64,000 nucleotides of DNA from Rhodocaloribacter litoris (GTDB lineage: Bacteria; Bacteroidota; Rhodothermia; Rhodothermales; ISCAR-4553): contig NZ_CP076718.1 in assembly GCF_011682235.2 (NCBI RefSeq), positions 2,572,767 through 2,636,766 of the forward strand. Reading direction: 5' to 3'. This document shows positions 1 through 9,700 of the stretch, piece after piece. A program made the position numbers and the translations under genes. How positions within the stretch are numbered: the stretch's first letter is position 1; each line of letters begins with the position of its first letter. Below the pieces are notes generated by a model, which made no database searches, was not told the origin of the DNA, and saw only the letters and a list, made by a program, of their open reading frames with translations.

Positions 1-1
1 C

Positions 2-115
2 GCCGGCGACCCCACCACCGCCCGGCAGGCCCGGGCCGACCTGGACGCCGTCTGGCACCGCGCCGATCCCGGCGTCCGCAGCGAGCTGGCGCTCCTCTCC
101 GCCACCGCCCATTGA
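2..115 (+). CDS. C-terminal end of a truncated-by-window protein
   Basis: An open frame runs from the window edge to a TGA at 113-115 and gives 37 residues rich in Ala, Asp and Arg (ending LALLSATAH). Codon use is GC-rich like the neighbouring core genes. It converges with the minus-strand amidohydrolase gene, whose stop lies 8 bases further on, so the two genes are tightly packed end to end. The fragment is too short to identify. The helical, Ala/Asp-rich tail would fit a repeat or TPR-like protein, but that is only an impression. Confidence 0.5.
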   Translation, partial: AGDPTTARQARADLDAVWHRADPGVRSELALLSATAH

Positions 116-123
116 AAGCGCTC

Positions 124-1740
124 CTACGGCGCATGCCGCAGGACGCGACCGGGACGAACGCCCGTGAGCTTGCCGTCGTAGAGGACGGCCCGCCCGTTCA
201 CCAGCACATGCACCACCCCTTCGGCATAGCGGTGCGGGTCGGTGAACGTGGCGCGGTCGGCGACGGCGGCGGGGTCGAGCACGGCGATGTCCGCAAAGGC
301 CCCTTCCCGGAGGACGCCCCGGTCCGTGAGGCCGAGCCGCCAGGCCGGCAGGCTCGTCATCTTGCGGATCGCCTCCTCGAACGTCAGCACGCCGAGCTCG
401 CGCACGTAGCGGGCCAGCACCCGGGCGAAGGCGCCGTAATTGCGCGGGTGCGGCACGCCCACGCCCGGCGCGGGGATGCCGCCGTCGGAGGAAACCATCG
501 TGTAGGGGTGGCGCAGGATGCGCTGCACGTCCTCCTCGCTCATCGAGTGAAAGACGCCGGTGCAGCCTCCCCGCTCCTGGATCGACATCGCCAGATCGGC
601 CGCGTTCTCGAGCGTGACGGGCAGGCCCCGTTCCGCGAGCACGTCCGCCAGGCTCTTGCCGTTGAGGGTCGTATCGCCGGGGCAGTTCGCCAGCACCACG
701 GTCGCCGGGTCGCCGCCCCGTTCCTCGGCCAGGTGCCGCGCAATGTCGTCGCGGATGCGGGCGCGGGCTTCGGACCCGGCCAGGCGGGCCAGCAGCGCCT
801 CGGTGCCCCCGGCTTTGCTCCAGGCGGGAAAAAGGATCGTCAGGCCGGTGCTGGAGGCGGTGTACGGATAGACGTCACTCGAGACGTCCACGCCGCGGGC
901 GCGGGCTTCGTCCAGGAGGCGAAGGGATTCGGCGCTCCGCCCCCACCGTGCCGGTCCCACGACCTTGTGGTGCGTCACCTGCGCCGGCAGGCCGGCCTCC
1001 TCACCGATGCGGATCACCTCGGCGACGCTCTCGAGCAGGCCGCCCCCCTCGTCCCGGATGTGGCTGATGTAGAGGCCGCCGTGCCGGGCCGCCACCCGCG
1101 CCAGCGCAACCAGCTCTTCGGTCGGGGCGAAGGCGCCGGGCGTGTATTCGAGGCCGGACGAGAGCCCGAAGGCCCCGTCCTCCATGGCACGGGCGACCAG
1201 CGTCTCCATGCGGGCCAGCTCTTCGGCCGAGGGCGCCCGGTCCGCCTCGCCCATGACGGCGGCCCGGACGGTGCCGTGCCCCACGAACGCGCCGAAGTTG
1301 ACGGCGGCCGGCGCGGCGGCGAGCCGGTCCAGGTACGGCCCGAGGGGATAGGGCGAGGCCCCGTCCTGCCCCCCGATGACGGTGGTCACCCCCTGCCGGA
1401 GGTAGTTCTCCGCGAGCGGGCGGGCAAAGATGGGGCTGGTTTCCGGTGCCGGCCCGTCGGCGTGGCTGTGGATGTCGATGAAGCCGGGGACGACGGCCAG
1501 GCCGCGGACGTCCAGCCGGAAGGCGGCGTGACGCCCGGCCAGATCCCCGATGGCGGCAATGCGATCCCCCGCCAGCCCCACATCGGCCACGACGGGGGGG
1601 TTACCCAGGCCGTCGTAGACCGTGCCGCCTTCGAGGACCAGGGTAAACTCCGGCGGTTGCCGGACCGGCTGGGCCTGCACACCGAGCGCCAGGCCGAGCA
1701 CCAGCCCGGCCATACCACAAATACGCAACGAAAGAAACAT
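124..1740 (-). CDS. N-acyl-D-amino-acid deacylase-like amidohydrolase, exported
   Basis: Protein of 538 aa, the usual size for the D-aminoacylase branch of the amidohydrolase superfamily, which hydrolyses N-acyl-D-amino acids. An N-terminal signal peptide (about residues 1-23, ending VQAQ) predicts export. Visible metal-site motifs are IDIHSHADG (the HxH of strand 1), YISHIRDEGG, VTHHKVVG and SSDGG (the late Asp). The Cys found in classical D-aminoacylases (usually in a GNCG-like stretch) is not present; the sequence there reads GGQDGASP. It therefore belongs to a Cys-less subgroup and the exact substrate is uncertain. The ATG at 1738-1740 directly precedes the signal peptide. It is transcribed divergently from the Gfo/Idh-like gene. 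Confidence 0.85.
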   Translation of the reverse strand: MFLSLRICGMAGLVLGLALGVQAQPVRQPPEFTLVLEGGTVYDGLGNPPVVADVGLAGDRIAAIGDLAGRHAAFRLDVRGLAVVPGFIDIHSHADGPAPETSPIFARPLAENYLRQGVTTVIGGQDGASPYPLGPYLDRLAAAPAAVNFGAFVGHGTVRAAVMGEADRAPSAEELARMETLVARAMEDGAFGLSSGLEYTPGAFAPTEELVALARVAARHGGLYISHIRDEGGGLLESVAEVIRIGEEAGLPAQVTHHKVVGPARWGRSAESLRLLDEARARGVDVSSDVYPYTASSTGLTILFPAWSKAGGTEALLARLAGSEARARIRDDIARHLAEERGGDPATVVLANCPGDTTLNGKSLADVLAERGLPVTLENAADLAMSIQERGGCTGVFHSMSEEDVQRILRHPYTMVSSDGGIPAPGVGVPHPRNYGAFARVLARYVRELGVLTFEEAIRKMTSLPAWRLGLTDRGVLREGAFADIAVLDPAAVADRATFTDPHRYAEGVVHVLVNGRAVLYDGKLTGVRPGRVLRHAP

Positions 1741-1888
1741 GCTCGTAACAATGGTTCATGATACGGAACCCCGTCCAACCGGCTTCTTTTCGCAAAGTTT
1801 TGCCCGGAACATCCTCATTTTGCCATAAATTGTGCCCGGTACAAGGTACGTCGTAGACCTCGATTCATCCAATCGTTCGGCACGCGGT

Positions 1889-2698
1889 ATGCGGGTTGGG
1901 ATCATCGGATCGGGCACACGGGCGGAGATCCGCGCCGGCGTGGTGCGCAGCATGCCCGGCCTGGTCCTCACCGGATCGTTCACCCTGCATCCCGAAGATC
2001 CCGACCTGCCGGGGCTCGACGCCTTCCTCCACGAAACCGAGGTGGTTTTCATCACCGGTCCGGCAGCCGTACACGCCCACGTGGCGGCGGCAGCGGCCCG
2101 GCAGGGCGTGCATTTCTTCACCGAATGGCCGCCGGCCGCCTCGCTGCGTGAGGCCGAGGCCATGCTGCGGCTGGCGGAAGAGGCCGGGGTCGAGACCGGT
2201 GTGAGCCGCCCGTTCCGTTTCCACCCGGCGCTGGCAGCCCGGCCGGCGGCCTGGCGGGCGGCGCTCATCGTGCTGTCGATCCGAACCGGCCCGGAAGAGA
2301 CCGCCCTGCCGTTTCTGGCCGACGCGGTCGACCTGTGCTGCACCCTGGCCCGCAGCAGCACCGCCCAGCGCGTCGACGCCGAGGCCGTCCGGAGCGAGGC
2401 GGCCCGCCTCGACGCCGTGGCCTTCACCCTGCGGTTTCACAACGGCGCCCTGGCCCAGGCCCACGTGCGCCGGGCGGAGCCTCCCCACGGTCTCCACCTC
2501 TACGCCGCCGGCAACGGCCCTCCCCTCGACGCCCTCCTGGCGGCCGGCGAGGACGACGCCGGGACGCCGGCGCTGCTCGAAGCGGAAACCCGGGCGTTCC
2601 TGGCAGCCCTGCACGAACGCACCACACCGCCGGTGAGCCTGCTCGACGGCCTCCACACGCTCCGGCTCATCGAACGTGTGATGCAACGGCTGCGATAG
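1889..2698 (+). CDS. Gfo/Idh/MocA-like NAD(P)-binding protein
   Basis: Protein of 269 aa beginning MRVGIIGSGTRAEIRAG, a Rossmann nucleotide-binding start with a glycine-rich loop. This supports the ATG at 1889 rather than the GTG at 1832, which would add 19 residues before the fold. The layout (N-terminal Rossmann domain, shorter C-terminal alpha/beta domain) matches small Gfo/Idh/MocA oxidoreductases. The family's usual catalytic EKP motif reads EWP here (in FTEWPPAAS), so the conserved lysine is missing. It may bind a dinucleotide without ordinary sugar dehydrogenase activity. The protein is shorter than the usual 330-370 aa. Its substrate is unknown. Confidence 0.7.
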   Translation: MRVGIIGSGTRAEIRAGVVRSMPGLVLTGSFTLHPEDPDLPGLDAFLHETEVVFITGPAAVHAHVAAAAARQGVHFFTEWPPAASLREAEAMLRLAEEAGVETGVSRPFRFHPALAARPAAWRAALIVLSIRTGPEETALPFLADAVDLCCTLARSSTAQRVDAEAVRSEAARLDAVAFTLRFHNGALAQAHVRRAEPPHGLHLYAAGNGPPLDALLAAGEDDAGTPALLEAETRAFLAALHERTTPPVSLLDGLHTLRLIERVMQRLR

Positions 2699-2823
2699 CC
2701 CACCCCCGGGAATCGGGGCCGGATGAACGTCCTGTGCGCCTCGTGCGTTATCTTCCCCGCCGGCAATCCGGACGACGCAACCGAAACGAGCAACCGACGC
2801 GGAGCGACAGCGAATCAGACGCC

Positions 2824-4290
2824 ATGAACCTTTCCCGAAGGCTCAAGAAATACCCTTACGAACCGCTGCTCCGGCAGGTCGGTGAGGTGGCACAGCGCCA
2901 GGGCGTGGCGGTCTACGCCGTCGGCGGGGTGGTGCGGGACGTGATGCTGGGGCGCCCGACGACCGACATCGACTTCGTCACCGTCGGCCCCGGCACCGGC
3001 ATCCGGCTGGCCGAGGCCGTCGCCGCGGCCCTGGGCGGGCAGACGGCCCACGTCTACCCCAGCTTCGGCACGGCCGCCCTCCGCCTCGCCGGCTTCCTGC
3101 CCGGCGACCAGGCGCTCGTGCTCGAGTTCGTCGCCGCCCGCCGCGAAAGCTACCGCGCCGACTCCCGCAAACCCCTCGTCGAGGACGGCACGCTCGAAGA
3201 CGACCTGCGCCGGCGCGACTTCACGGTCAACGCCCTGGCGATCCACCTGGCACCGGACCGCTTCGGCGAGCTCATCGACCTGGACGGATCCGGCGTGCGC
3301 GACCTCGAGCGGCGCATCCTCCGCACCCCGCTCGACCCGCTCCAGACCTTCGAAGACGACCCCCTCCGGATGATCCGGGCCGCTCGCTTCGCCGCCCAGC
3401 TCGGCTTCACCATCCACCCGGAAACCTTCGCGGCCATGCAGCGCAAGGCCCACCGCGTCCGCATCCTCAGCCAGGAGCGCATCACCGACGAGCTGCAGAA
3501 GATCATGACCTCGCCCCGCCCCTCGACCGGCTGGCGCCTCCTCTTCGAGGCGGGCCTGCTCGAACCCCTCTTCCCCGAGCTGGCCGCCCTCAAAGGCGTC
3601 GAAACCATCGAGGGCTACCGGCACAAGGACAACTTCGACCATACGCTCCAGGTGCTCGACAACCTCATCCGACTCACCCGCGGCCGCTCCGGCGAAGCGA
3701 CGCTCTGGCTCCGCTGGGCCACCCTCCTGCACGACATCGGCAAGCCGAAGACGAAACGCTTCAAAGAGGGCATCGGATGGACCTTCCACGGGCACGAGGA
3801 CGTGGGCGCCCGTATGATCCCGAAGATCTTCCGCCGCCTGCGCCTGCCCTCCGACGAACGGATGCGCTACGTGCAGAAGCTCGTCCGCCTGCACCACCGC
3901 CCCGTGGCCCTGGTCGATGAAAACGTCACCGACTCGGCCGTGCGCCGCCTCCTCTTCGACGCCGGCGACGACATCGACGACCTGATGACGCTCGTCCGCG
4001 CCGACATCACGTCGAAGAACCCGCGCCGCGTGCGCCGTTACCTGCGGGCCTTCGACGAGGTGGAAAAGAAGATGGCCGAGGTGGAGGAAAAGGACCGGCT
4101 CCGCAACTTCCAGCCGCCCGTGGACGGGCACGAGATCATGCAGACGCTCGGCCTGAAGCCCGGCCCGGTCGTCGGCCGGCTCAAGGAGGCCGTCCGCGAG
4201 GCCATCCTCGAAGGCGTCATCCCGAACGAGCACGACGCCGCCTTCGACTACCTCATGCGGATCAAGGATGAGATCCTGGCCGATGCCTGA
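2824..4290 (+). CDS. CCA-adding-type tRNA nucleotidyltransferase with HD domain
   Basis: Protein of 488 aa in the class II poly(A) polymerase/CCA-transferase family, which builds or repairs the 3' CCA end of tRNAs. The catalytic head shows GGVVRD (residues about 34-39) followed by TDID (about 47-50), the carboxylates that bind metal, then the ERRILRT-containing neck region. A C-terminal HD domain with LLHDIGKP (about residues 301-307) and HGHEDVG is present, as in CCA enzymes carrying phosphohydrolase activity. The ATG at 2824 fits the family N-terminus; the upstream part of the same open frame is only a shadow of the Gfo-like gene. A poly(A) polymerase role cannot be excluded from sequence alone. 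Confidence 0.88.
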   Translation: MNLSRRLKKYPYEPLLRQVGEVAQRQGVAVYAVGGVVRDVMLGRPTTDIDFVTVGPGTGIRLAEAVAAALGGQTAHVYPSFGTAALRLAGFLPGDQALVLEFVAARRESYRADSRKPLVEDGTLEDDLRRRDFTVNALAIHLAPDRFGELIDLDGSGVRDLERRILRTPLDPLQTFEDDPLRMIRAARFAAQLGFTIHPETFAAMQRKAHRVRILSQERITDELQKIMTSPRPSTGWRLLFEAGLLEPLFPELAALKGVETIEGYRHKDNFDHTLQVLDNLIRLTRGRSGEATLWLRWATLLHDIGKPKTKRFKEGIGWTFHGHEDVGARMIPKIFRRLRLPSDERMRYVQKLVRLHHRPVALVDENVTDSAVRRLLFDAGDDIDDLMTLVRADITSKNPRRVRRYLRAFDEVEKKMAEVEEKDRLRNFQPPVDGHEIMQTLGLKPGPVVGRLKEAVREAILEGVIPNEHDAAFDYLMRIKDEILADA

Positions 4291-4356
4291 GAGCCGGCAC
4301 CGAAGCCCGCCGTCCGGTATTTTCCACCCGTATCTCAACCCGCCGGTGTACATGCC

Positions 4357-5724
4357 ATGACCCCCCTGCGGATACGAGCCGTGCCGGCCGTATGGCTGCT
4401 GGCCCTGACCGTCTTCCCCGCCCGTGTGGCGGCCCAGGAAGCCGTCCCCGTCATCCTGCCGCTGCGGGAACAGGCAGCCGTGGTGGACCACTGGCTCGAG
4501 CGGCGGCTCGATACGGTGGTGCCGGCACTGATGCGCCGCGAGGGCGTGGACATGTGGATCCTCATCGCCCGCGAGTACAACGAGGACCCGGTCCTGCGCA
4601 CGATGCTGCCGGCCACCTGGCTCTCGGCCCGGCGGCGCACCATCCTGGTGTTCTTCGACCGGGGGCCGGCGGCGGGCGTCGAGCGGCTGGCCGTGGCCCG
4701 CTACGACGTCGGGCGGCTCTTCACGGGGGCGTGGGACCCGGCGGCCGAGCCCGACCAGTGGCGGCGCCTGGCGGCCCTCATCGCCGAGCGCGACCCTGCC
4801 ACCATCGCCCTGAACCGCTCCGCGACCTTCGCCCTGGCCGACGGCCTCACGGCCACCGAGTACGAGGCGTTCCGCGAAGCCCTGCCCGCCCGCTTCCACG
4901 ACCGCCTCGTCAGCGGCGAGCGGCTGGCCGTCGGGTGGCTGGAGACGCGCATCCCCGAGGAGATGGCCGTCTACCCGATGATCGTTCGCCTGGCCCACGC
5001 GATCATCGCCGAGGGCCTCTCCGAGCGGGCCATCCAGCCGGGCGTAACGACGACCGAGGACCTGGCATGGTGGTTCCGCGAGCGCGTCCGGTCGCTGGGG
5101 CTGACGGCCTGGTTCCACCCGTCGGTGGACGTGCAGCGGCCCGAGGGCGACGCCCGCGACGGCGACTTCTCCGCCCGCCCCGGCGTCACCGTCATCCGCC
5201 CCGGCGACCTGGTCCACGTCGACTTCGGCCTCACGTACCTGCGGCTGAACACGGACACGCAGCAGCACGCCTACGTCCTGCGCCCCGGCGAGACGGACGC
5301 GCCCGAAGGCCTGCGCCGGGCCCTCGCCGTGGGCAACCGCCTCCAGGATATCCTCACCGAGCAGTTCGTGGCCGGGCGGACGGGCAACGCGATCCTCCGG
5401 GCGGCGCTGGAGCGGGCCCGCGCCGAGGGCATCGAGGCCACCATCTACACGCACCCCATCGGCTACCACGGCCACGGCGCCGGCCCCACCATCGGGCTGT
5501 GGGACCGGCAGGAGGGCGTCCCCGGCCGGGGCGACTACCCGCTCTTCCCGCACACGGCCCACTCCATCGAGCTCAACGCCGCCGTCCCCGTGCCCGAGTG
5601 GGGCGGGCAGCAGGTGCGCATCATGCTCGAAGAGGACGCCTACTTCGACGGCACCACCACCCGCTACCTCGACGGCCGCCAGACCCGCCTCTGGCTCATC
5701 CCCCGCCCCGGCGCCAACGAGTGA
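4357..5724 (+). CDS. Exported M24-family metallopeptidase (Xaa-Pro aminopeptidase-like)
   Basis: Protein of 455 aa with a signal peptide (residues about 1-26, ending RVAAQ), so it acts in the periplasm or outside the cell. The C-terminal pita-bread domain carries M24 metal-ligand motifs: Asp in HVDFG, Asp in NTDTQQ, His in YHGHGAGP, Glu in HSIELN and a late Glu in IMLEEDAYF. These suggest a dinuclear metal aminopeptidase that trims X-Pro N-termini, although exported relatives are mostly uncharacterised. The N-terminal half is the creatinase-like domain. It follows the CCA enzyme gene by 66 bases and marks the last core gene before the AT-richer island. Confidence 0.85.
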   Translation: MTPLRIRAVPAVWLLALTVFPARVAAQEAVPVILPLREQAAVVDHWLERRLDTVVPALMRREGVDMWILIAREYNEDPVLRTMLPATWLSARRRTILVFFDRGPAAGVERLAVARYDVGRLFTGAWDPAAEPDQWRRLAALIAERDPATIALNRSATFALADGLTATEYEAFREALPARFHDRLVSGERLAVGWLETRIPEEMAVYPMIVRLAHAIIAEGLSERAIQPGVTTTEDLAWWFRERVRSLGLTAWFHPSVDVQRPEGDARDGDFSARPGVTVIRPGDLVHVDFGLTYLRLNTDTQQHAYVLRPGETDAPEGLRRALAVGNRLQDILTEQFVAGRTGNAILRAALERARAEGIEATIYTHPIGYHGHGAGPTIGLWDRQEGVPGRGDYPLFPHTAHSIELNAAVPVPEWGGQQVRIMLEEDAYFDGTTTRYLDGRQTRLWLIPRPGANE

Positions 5725-5865
5725 GGCGCCACGCGAAGGGAGGGGGGAGATACCGTCAGGGCGAAAACTGAACAACCCGGTTTGAGTTACCTTCCCTCAT
5801 TATTACCTTACACCGTCTCCGCGCACTGTATTTGCTGAATCCTGGATAATTCATGTCGAAATTGA

Positions 5866-6777
5866 ATGGCGACTACATTTTCTTTTTCAGGTCACGAAAC
5901 CTTCCCGTTACGGTTCAACTGGCTAAAAAAGGCCGCTGATGCCGTCAATCGGCGACCTACGATATTCAGTTCCGATGAAGCCATTGCGGAGTTTGGCGTC
6001 GGTAAAAACATGGTCCGCTCTATCCGGCACTGGGGCCTAGCGACGGGGGTGCTGGAGCCGGACCCCGATGCAGAGGACCGAACGGCTCTGCGCGTGTCCG
6101 ACTTCGGGATCTACTTGCTTGGCGACGATGGAGCGGATCCTTACTGCGAGGACACTGCGACACTGTGGCTACTACACTGGCTACTTTGCCGGTCGCCTGA
6201 ACGGGCCACGCTATGGCATTTCGTTTTCGGTCACTGGCGTGAGGGTGCGCTCGAGCTACGCAACCTGCAACCCGTCCTCGAGCGATGGCTGGCCGAGCGA
6301 GGTGGCACGATGCCATCGGCTTCGACATTACATCGCGACCTGCAGTGCCTTCAGAACACGTACATCGCGCCGCGTTCGAAGGGGATACACCTGGAGGATG
6401 TAGCGGGGTGCCCCCTGGCTTCGCTGGGTTTACTCTACGAAAACGGCGGCGTGATCTACCTGCGTGAAGGTCGGCAGCGTGGCCTACCGCCGGAGATCTT
6501 CGCGTATGCGGTGCTCGATTACTGGGACCAAACCTTTCCAGAGACAGAGACACTGTCGGCGCAGGAAGTGCTGTTTCGGCGAGCGAGTCCGGGGCAGGTG
6601 TTCCTGCTGAGCGAGGAGCAAGCTTTTGACTTGGTCAATCGGATCGAGACGTTTGATGAGGTCCCGTTCCGCTACGACAACACAGCCGGCCTTCAACAGT
6701 TTTACCGTACGCCGGGCGTAACGCCGCAGGCTATGCTCGATCGCTACTATGCCCGTGTCCTGCATACGGCATCATGA
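5866..6777 (+). CDS. DUF4007-family protein, first gene of the defence-like island
   Basis: Protein of 303 aa starting MATTFSFSGHETFPLR, typical of DUF4007: an FSGHETFPLR-like opening, then a winged-helix-like stretch (FGVGKNMVRSIRHWG) and a long alpha-helical C-terminal part. An in-frame TGA directly precedes the ATG at 5866, which fixes the start. DUF4007 genes are known to sit beside PAPS-reductase/DndC-like genes and large ATPases in defence islands, and a DNA-binding or regulatory role has been suggested. The gene is 13 bases upstream of the ATPase gene, so the two are probably co-transcribed. Base composition is visibly less GC-rich than the preceding core genes. No enzymatic motif is visible. 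Confidence 0.82.
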   Translation: MATTFSFSGHETFPLRFNWLKKAADAVNRRPTIFSSDEAIAEFGVGKNMVRSIRHWGLATGVLEPDPDAEDRTALRVSDFGIYLLGDDGADPYCEDTATLWLLHWLLCRSPERATLWHFVFGHWREGALELRNLQPVLERWLAERGGTMPSASTLHRDLQCLQNTYIAPRSKGIHLEDVAGCPLASLGLLYENGGVIYLREGRQRGLPPEIFAYAVLDYWDQTFPETETLSAQEVLFRRASPGQVFLLSEEQAFDLVNRIETFDEVPFRYDNTAGLQQFYRTPGVTPQAMLDRYYARVLHTAS

Positions 6778-6790
6778 AGATCTGAATCCT

Positions 6791-9700
6791 ATGGTTGTTA
6801 TAAGGGGATCGTTTCAACGCAGCATCAACCTGGTCCGTGATTTCTACGGTGCTCAAAACCTTGATGGCTACATCGTCACGGTAAAAGCCCGCGAGTTGGT
6901 TGACCGCATGGCCGACGCGCTTGCTGCGCCTGTGGCTGGCCGGGCTTGGTCCATCACAGGACCGTACGGTGGCGGGAAAAGCGCCTTTGCCCTATTTACA
7001 GCTCATCTTCTGCGAGGCAATGATGCAGCATTTGCCAAACTCAAGGAAGCCGATGCGGGGCTTGCTGAGAAGCTACGCGCTGCGCGTGTGGGCGCGTTTT
7101 GCCCGGTGCTGGTCGTGGGGTCGCGAGAGTCGCTGGGAGCCGCCCTTTTGCGTGGGCTGGCGCAGGGTGTCTCGGCTTTTGTGGCCACCTTTGCTCGGCA
7201 TCGAGGCCGACCTAGCGAAGAGGTGAAAACGTGCCGTACGGTGCTTCAAAAGGTCGCTCGGGAAGCGGAAGCTGCCGCCTTGCAGGACGTGGGTGATGAC
7301 GTTGTGGTCGATCTGTACCAGCGGGCGGCGGCAGCGGTGCATAAAGCTACCGGCGGGGGGGTGCTCCTGATCGTGGACGAGCTAGGTAAACTGCTTGAGT
7401 ATGCAGCCCTGTACCCCGAGCGAAGCGACCTCTACGTGCTGCAGCGTCTAGCTGAACGAGCTTCGCGGACGGGCGACACGCCAGAGACGGCAGCTCCGCT
7501 TCTCGTTTTCACCATCTTGCATCAGGCCTTTGAGCGTTATGCCGGTCGTCTGAGCACGGCACAGCGTGACGAGTGGCGCAAAGTACAAGGTCGTTTTGAG
7601 GACTTTGCCTTCGTTGAACCGGTCGGTGAGATGCTGCGCCTGCTGGCGCATGCCGTCCAGGTCGAGGACCCGGCTATGCTACCCGGCGACGCCCCGGCCG
7701 TAATTGACCGGTTACTCGGCGCGGCTACTCTGCAACCGAGCCTGGACCGAGAGCAGGTACGGGAGCATCTAGGCGAGGCGCTCCCGCTGCATCCGGCTGT
7801 CAGCATGATTGTAGGTCCGCTGTTTCGGCGCTTGGCTCAGAACGAACGCTCGCTCTTTGCTTTCCTCGCCTCGGGCGAGCCGGGGAGCTTCCTGGATGTG
7901 CTGGCGCATTCGATGCCTAATGCTGCCAAAGAAGACCAGCTGCGCGATGCCCCGCAACGGGTGCCCCTCTATCGCCTCGATCACCTCTACGACTACCTCA
8001 TGGGGGCCGTCGGCGCAGCGCTTTTCAACGACCGCGTCGGCAAATTATGGGCCGAAACCGAGGCGGCCCTCTCCCGGCTGAAAGACCCTCAAGAGCTTGC
8101 GGTGCGCCTGCTCAAGCAGATCGCGCTTCTCAGCTTTGCCGGTCCACTGGCTGGCCTACCTCCTACGGCGGAGATCCTCCGTGCCACCGCCGATGCGCCT
8201 TCCGAGGCGGTGGATCGCACGCTGGAGAAGCTCAAGGCGGAGCGGCTCGTGACGTATCGCTCGTTCAAAGACGAGTACCACATCTGGCAGGGCAGCGATT
8301 TTGATCTCGAGGAGGCTCTCCGGAAGGCCCGCGAGCACGTCCCGGCCCGCACGCCCCTGGCCAAGCTGCTAGCCGACGTGCTACCGCCGACGCCGCTCAT
8401 AGCCCGCCGCCACTCATACCGCACCGGCACGACCCGCGTCTTCGAGGTCCTGTACGCCTCCGACGAAGCCTGGCCGTCACTCATACAGCAGCCGCACAAG
8501 CGGGCCGATGGGCGCATCATCTACGTGCTACCCGAGCACGACGGCGACACAGAGCACCTGATGGCCTCCCTGCAAGAAGCCGTCGATGATCCGCTGACGC
8601 TGGTGGCCGTACCTGATGGCGTGGCGGCACTGCGCGAGGTGGTGCGCGAGCTGGCATGCCTCGAATGGGTACGCAAGTATGATGATGCACTGGACGGCGA
8701 CGACGTGGCACGCCGCGAGGTCGACCAACAGCTTGCTGATCTGAGCGGCCTCGTCGAGCAGCGTCTCTCCACCTTGCTCGTCGCCGACGCTGAGGGCCGA
8801 AACCCTTGCACCTGGATCTACCAGGGACAGGTGTTCCGACTGCAAAACGAGCGTGCGTTACAGGATAAGCTCAGTCAGATATGCGACGAGATCTTTTCCC
8901 GGACACCGGAGATCTGGAATGAGTTGCTCAACCGCCACCAGCCCTCCTCGAGCGCTGTCAAAGGCCTGAAGCTCTTGCTGGAAGCGATGATCGAGCGAGG
9001 CGACCTCTACCGGCTCGGCATTGAGAAGCATCCGGCAGAGTATGGGATGTACGCCTCGATCCTCCAGGCCACGGGCATGCACCGCCCGGTATCCGATAAT
9101 TCGGAGCGCTGGCACTTTGCACGACCTGATCCGGATGAACGACCCGGCTGCGCGGCGGTTTGGGATGCCATCACGAATATATTGCGAGCGGCCAAAGGAC
9201 AGCGTGTGTCGGTGCGGGAACTCTACGAGGTTCTCCGACAGCCTCCCTATGGGGTGCGTGAAGGGCTGATCCCTGTCTTCCTGTTCGCGGTATACAAGGC
9301 GGCTGAAGACGAGATCGCCGTGTATGAGAACGGCACGTTTGTCTCCAGGATCGATTTTCAGACTATCGAGCGCCTGCTGAAAAGCCCGGACAAGTTCGAG
9401 ATGCAGTGGGTGGAGATCAAAGGGGCGCGGGAAGAGGTACTTCGTCGGCTAGCTCCGCTCGTAGGGTTGACAGCAGCAGAGCAAAAGCCGCTGCCCTTTG
9501 TGCTTCGTCTGCTTGGTCGTGTCCACGGTCTACCGCCCTACGTACGCAAGACGGCGACGCTCTCGCAGACAGCCCTGAATGTGCGTGAGGCCCTGCATCA
9601 TGCCGTCGAACCAACGACCTTGCTCTTTTCGGATCTGCCACACGCCTGCGGTGTCCGCTCGTTCCTGGTCGATGACGACGCCCGGTTGGACGATGTGGAG

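Noticed and set aside
112-1761. A 549-aa plus-strand frame over the amidohydrolase gene
   Set aside because: Rich in Gly, Arg and His without domains; it is the opposite-strand reflection of a gene with metal-site motifs.
2815-5775. A 986-aa open frame on the minus strand over the CCA enzyme and M24 peptidase
   Set aside because: It is a codon shadow of two well-supported genes, full of Gly/Arg/Val runs, and crosses both genes and the gap between them.
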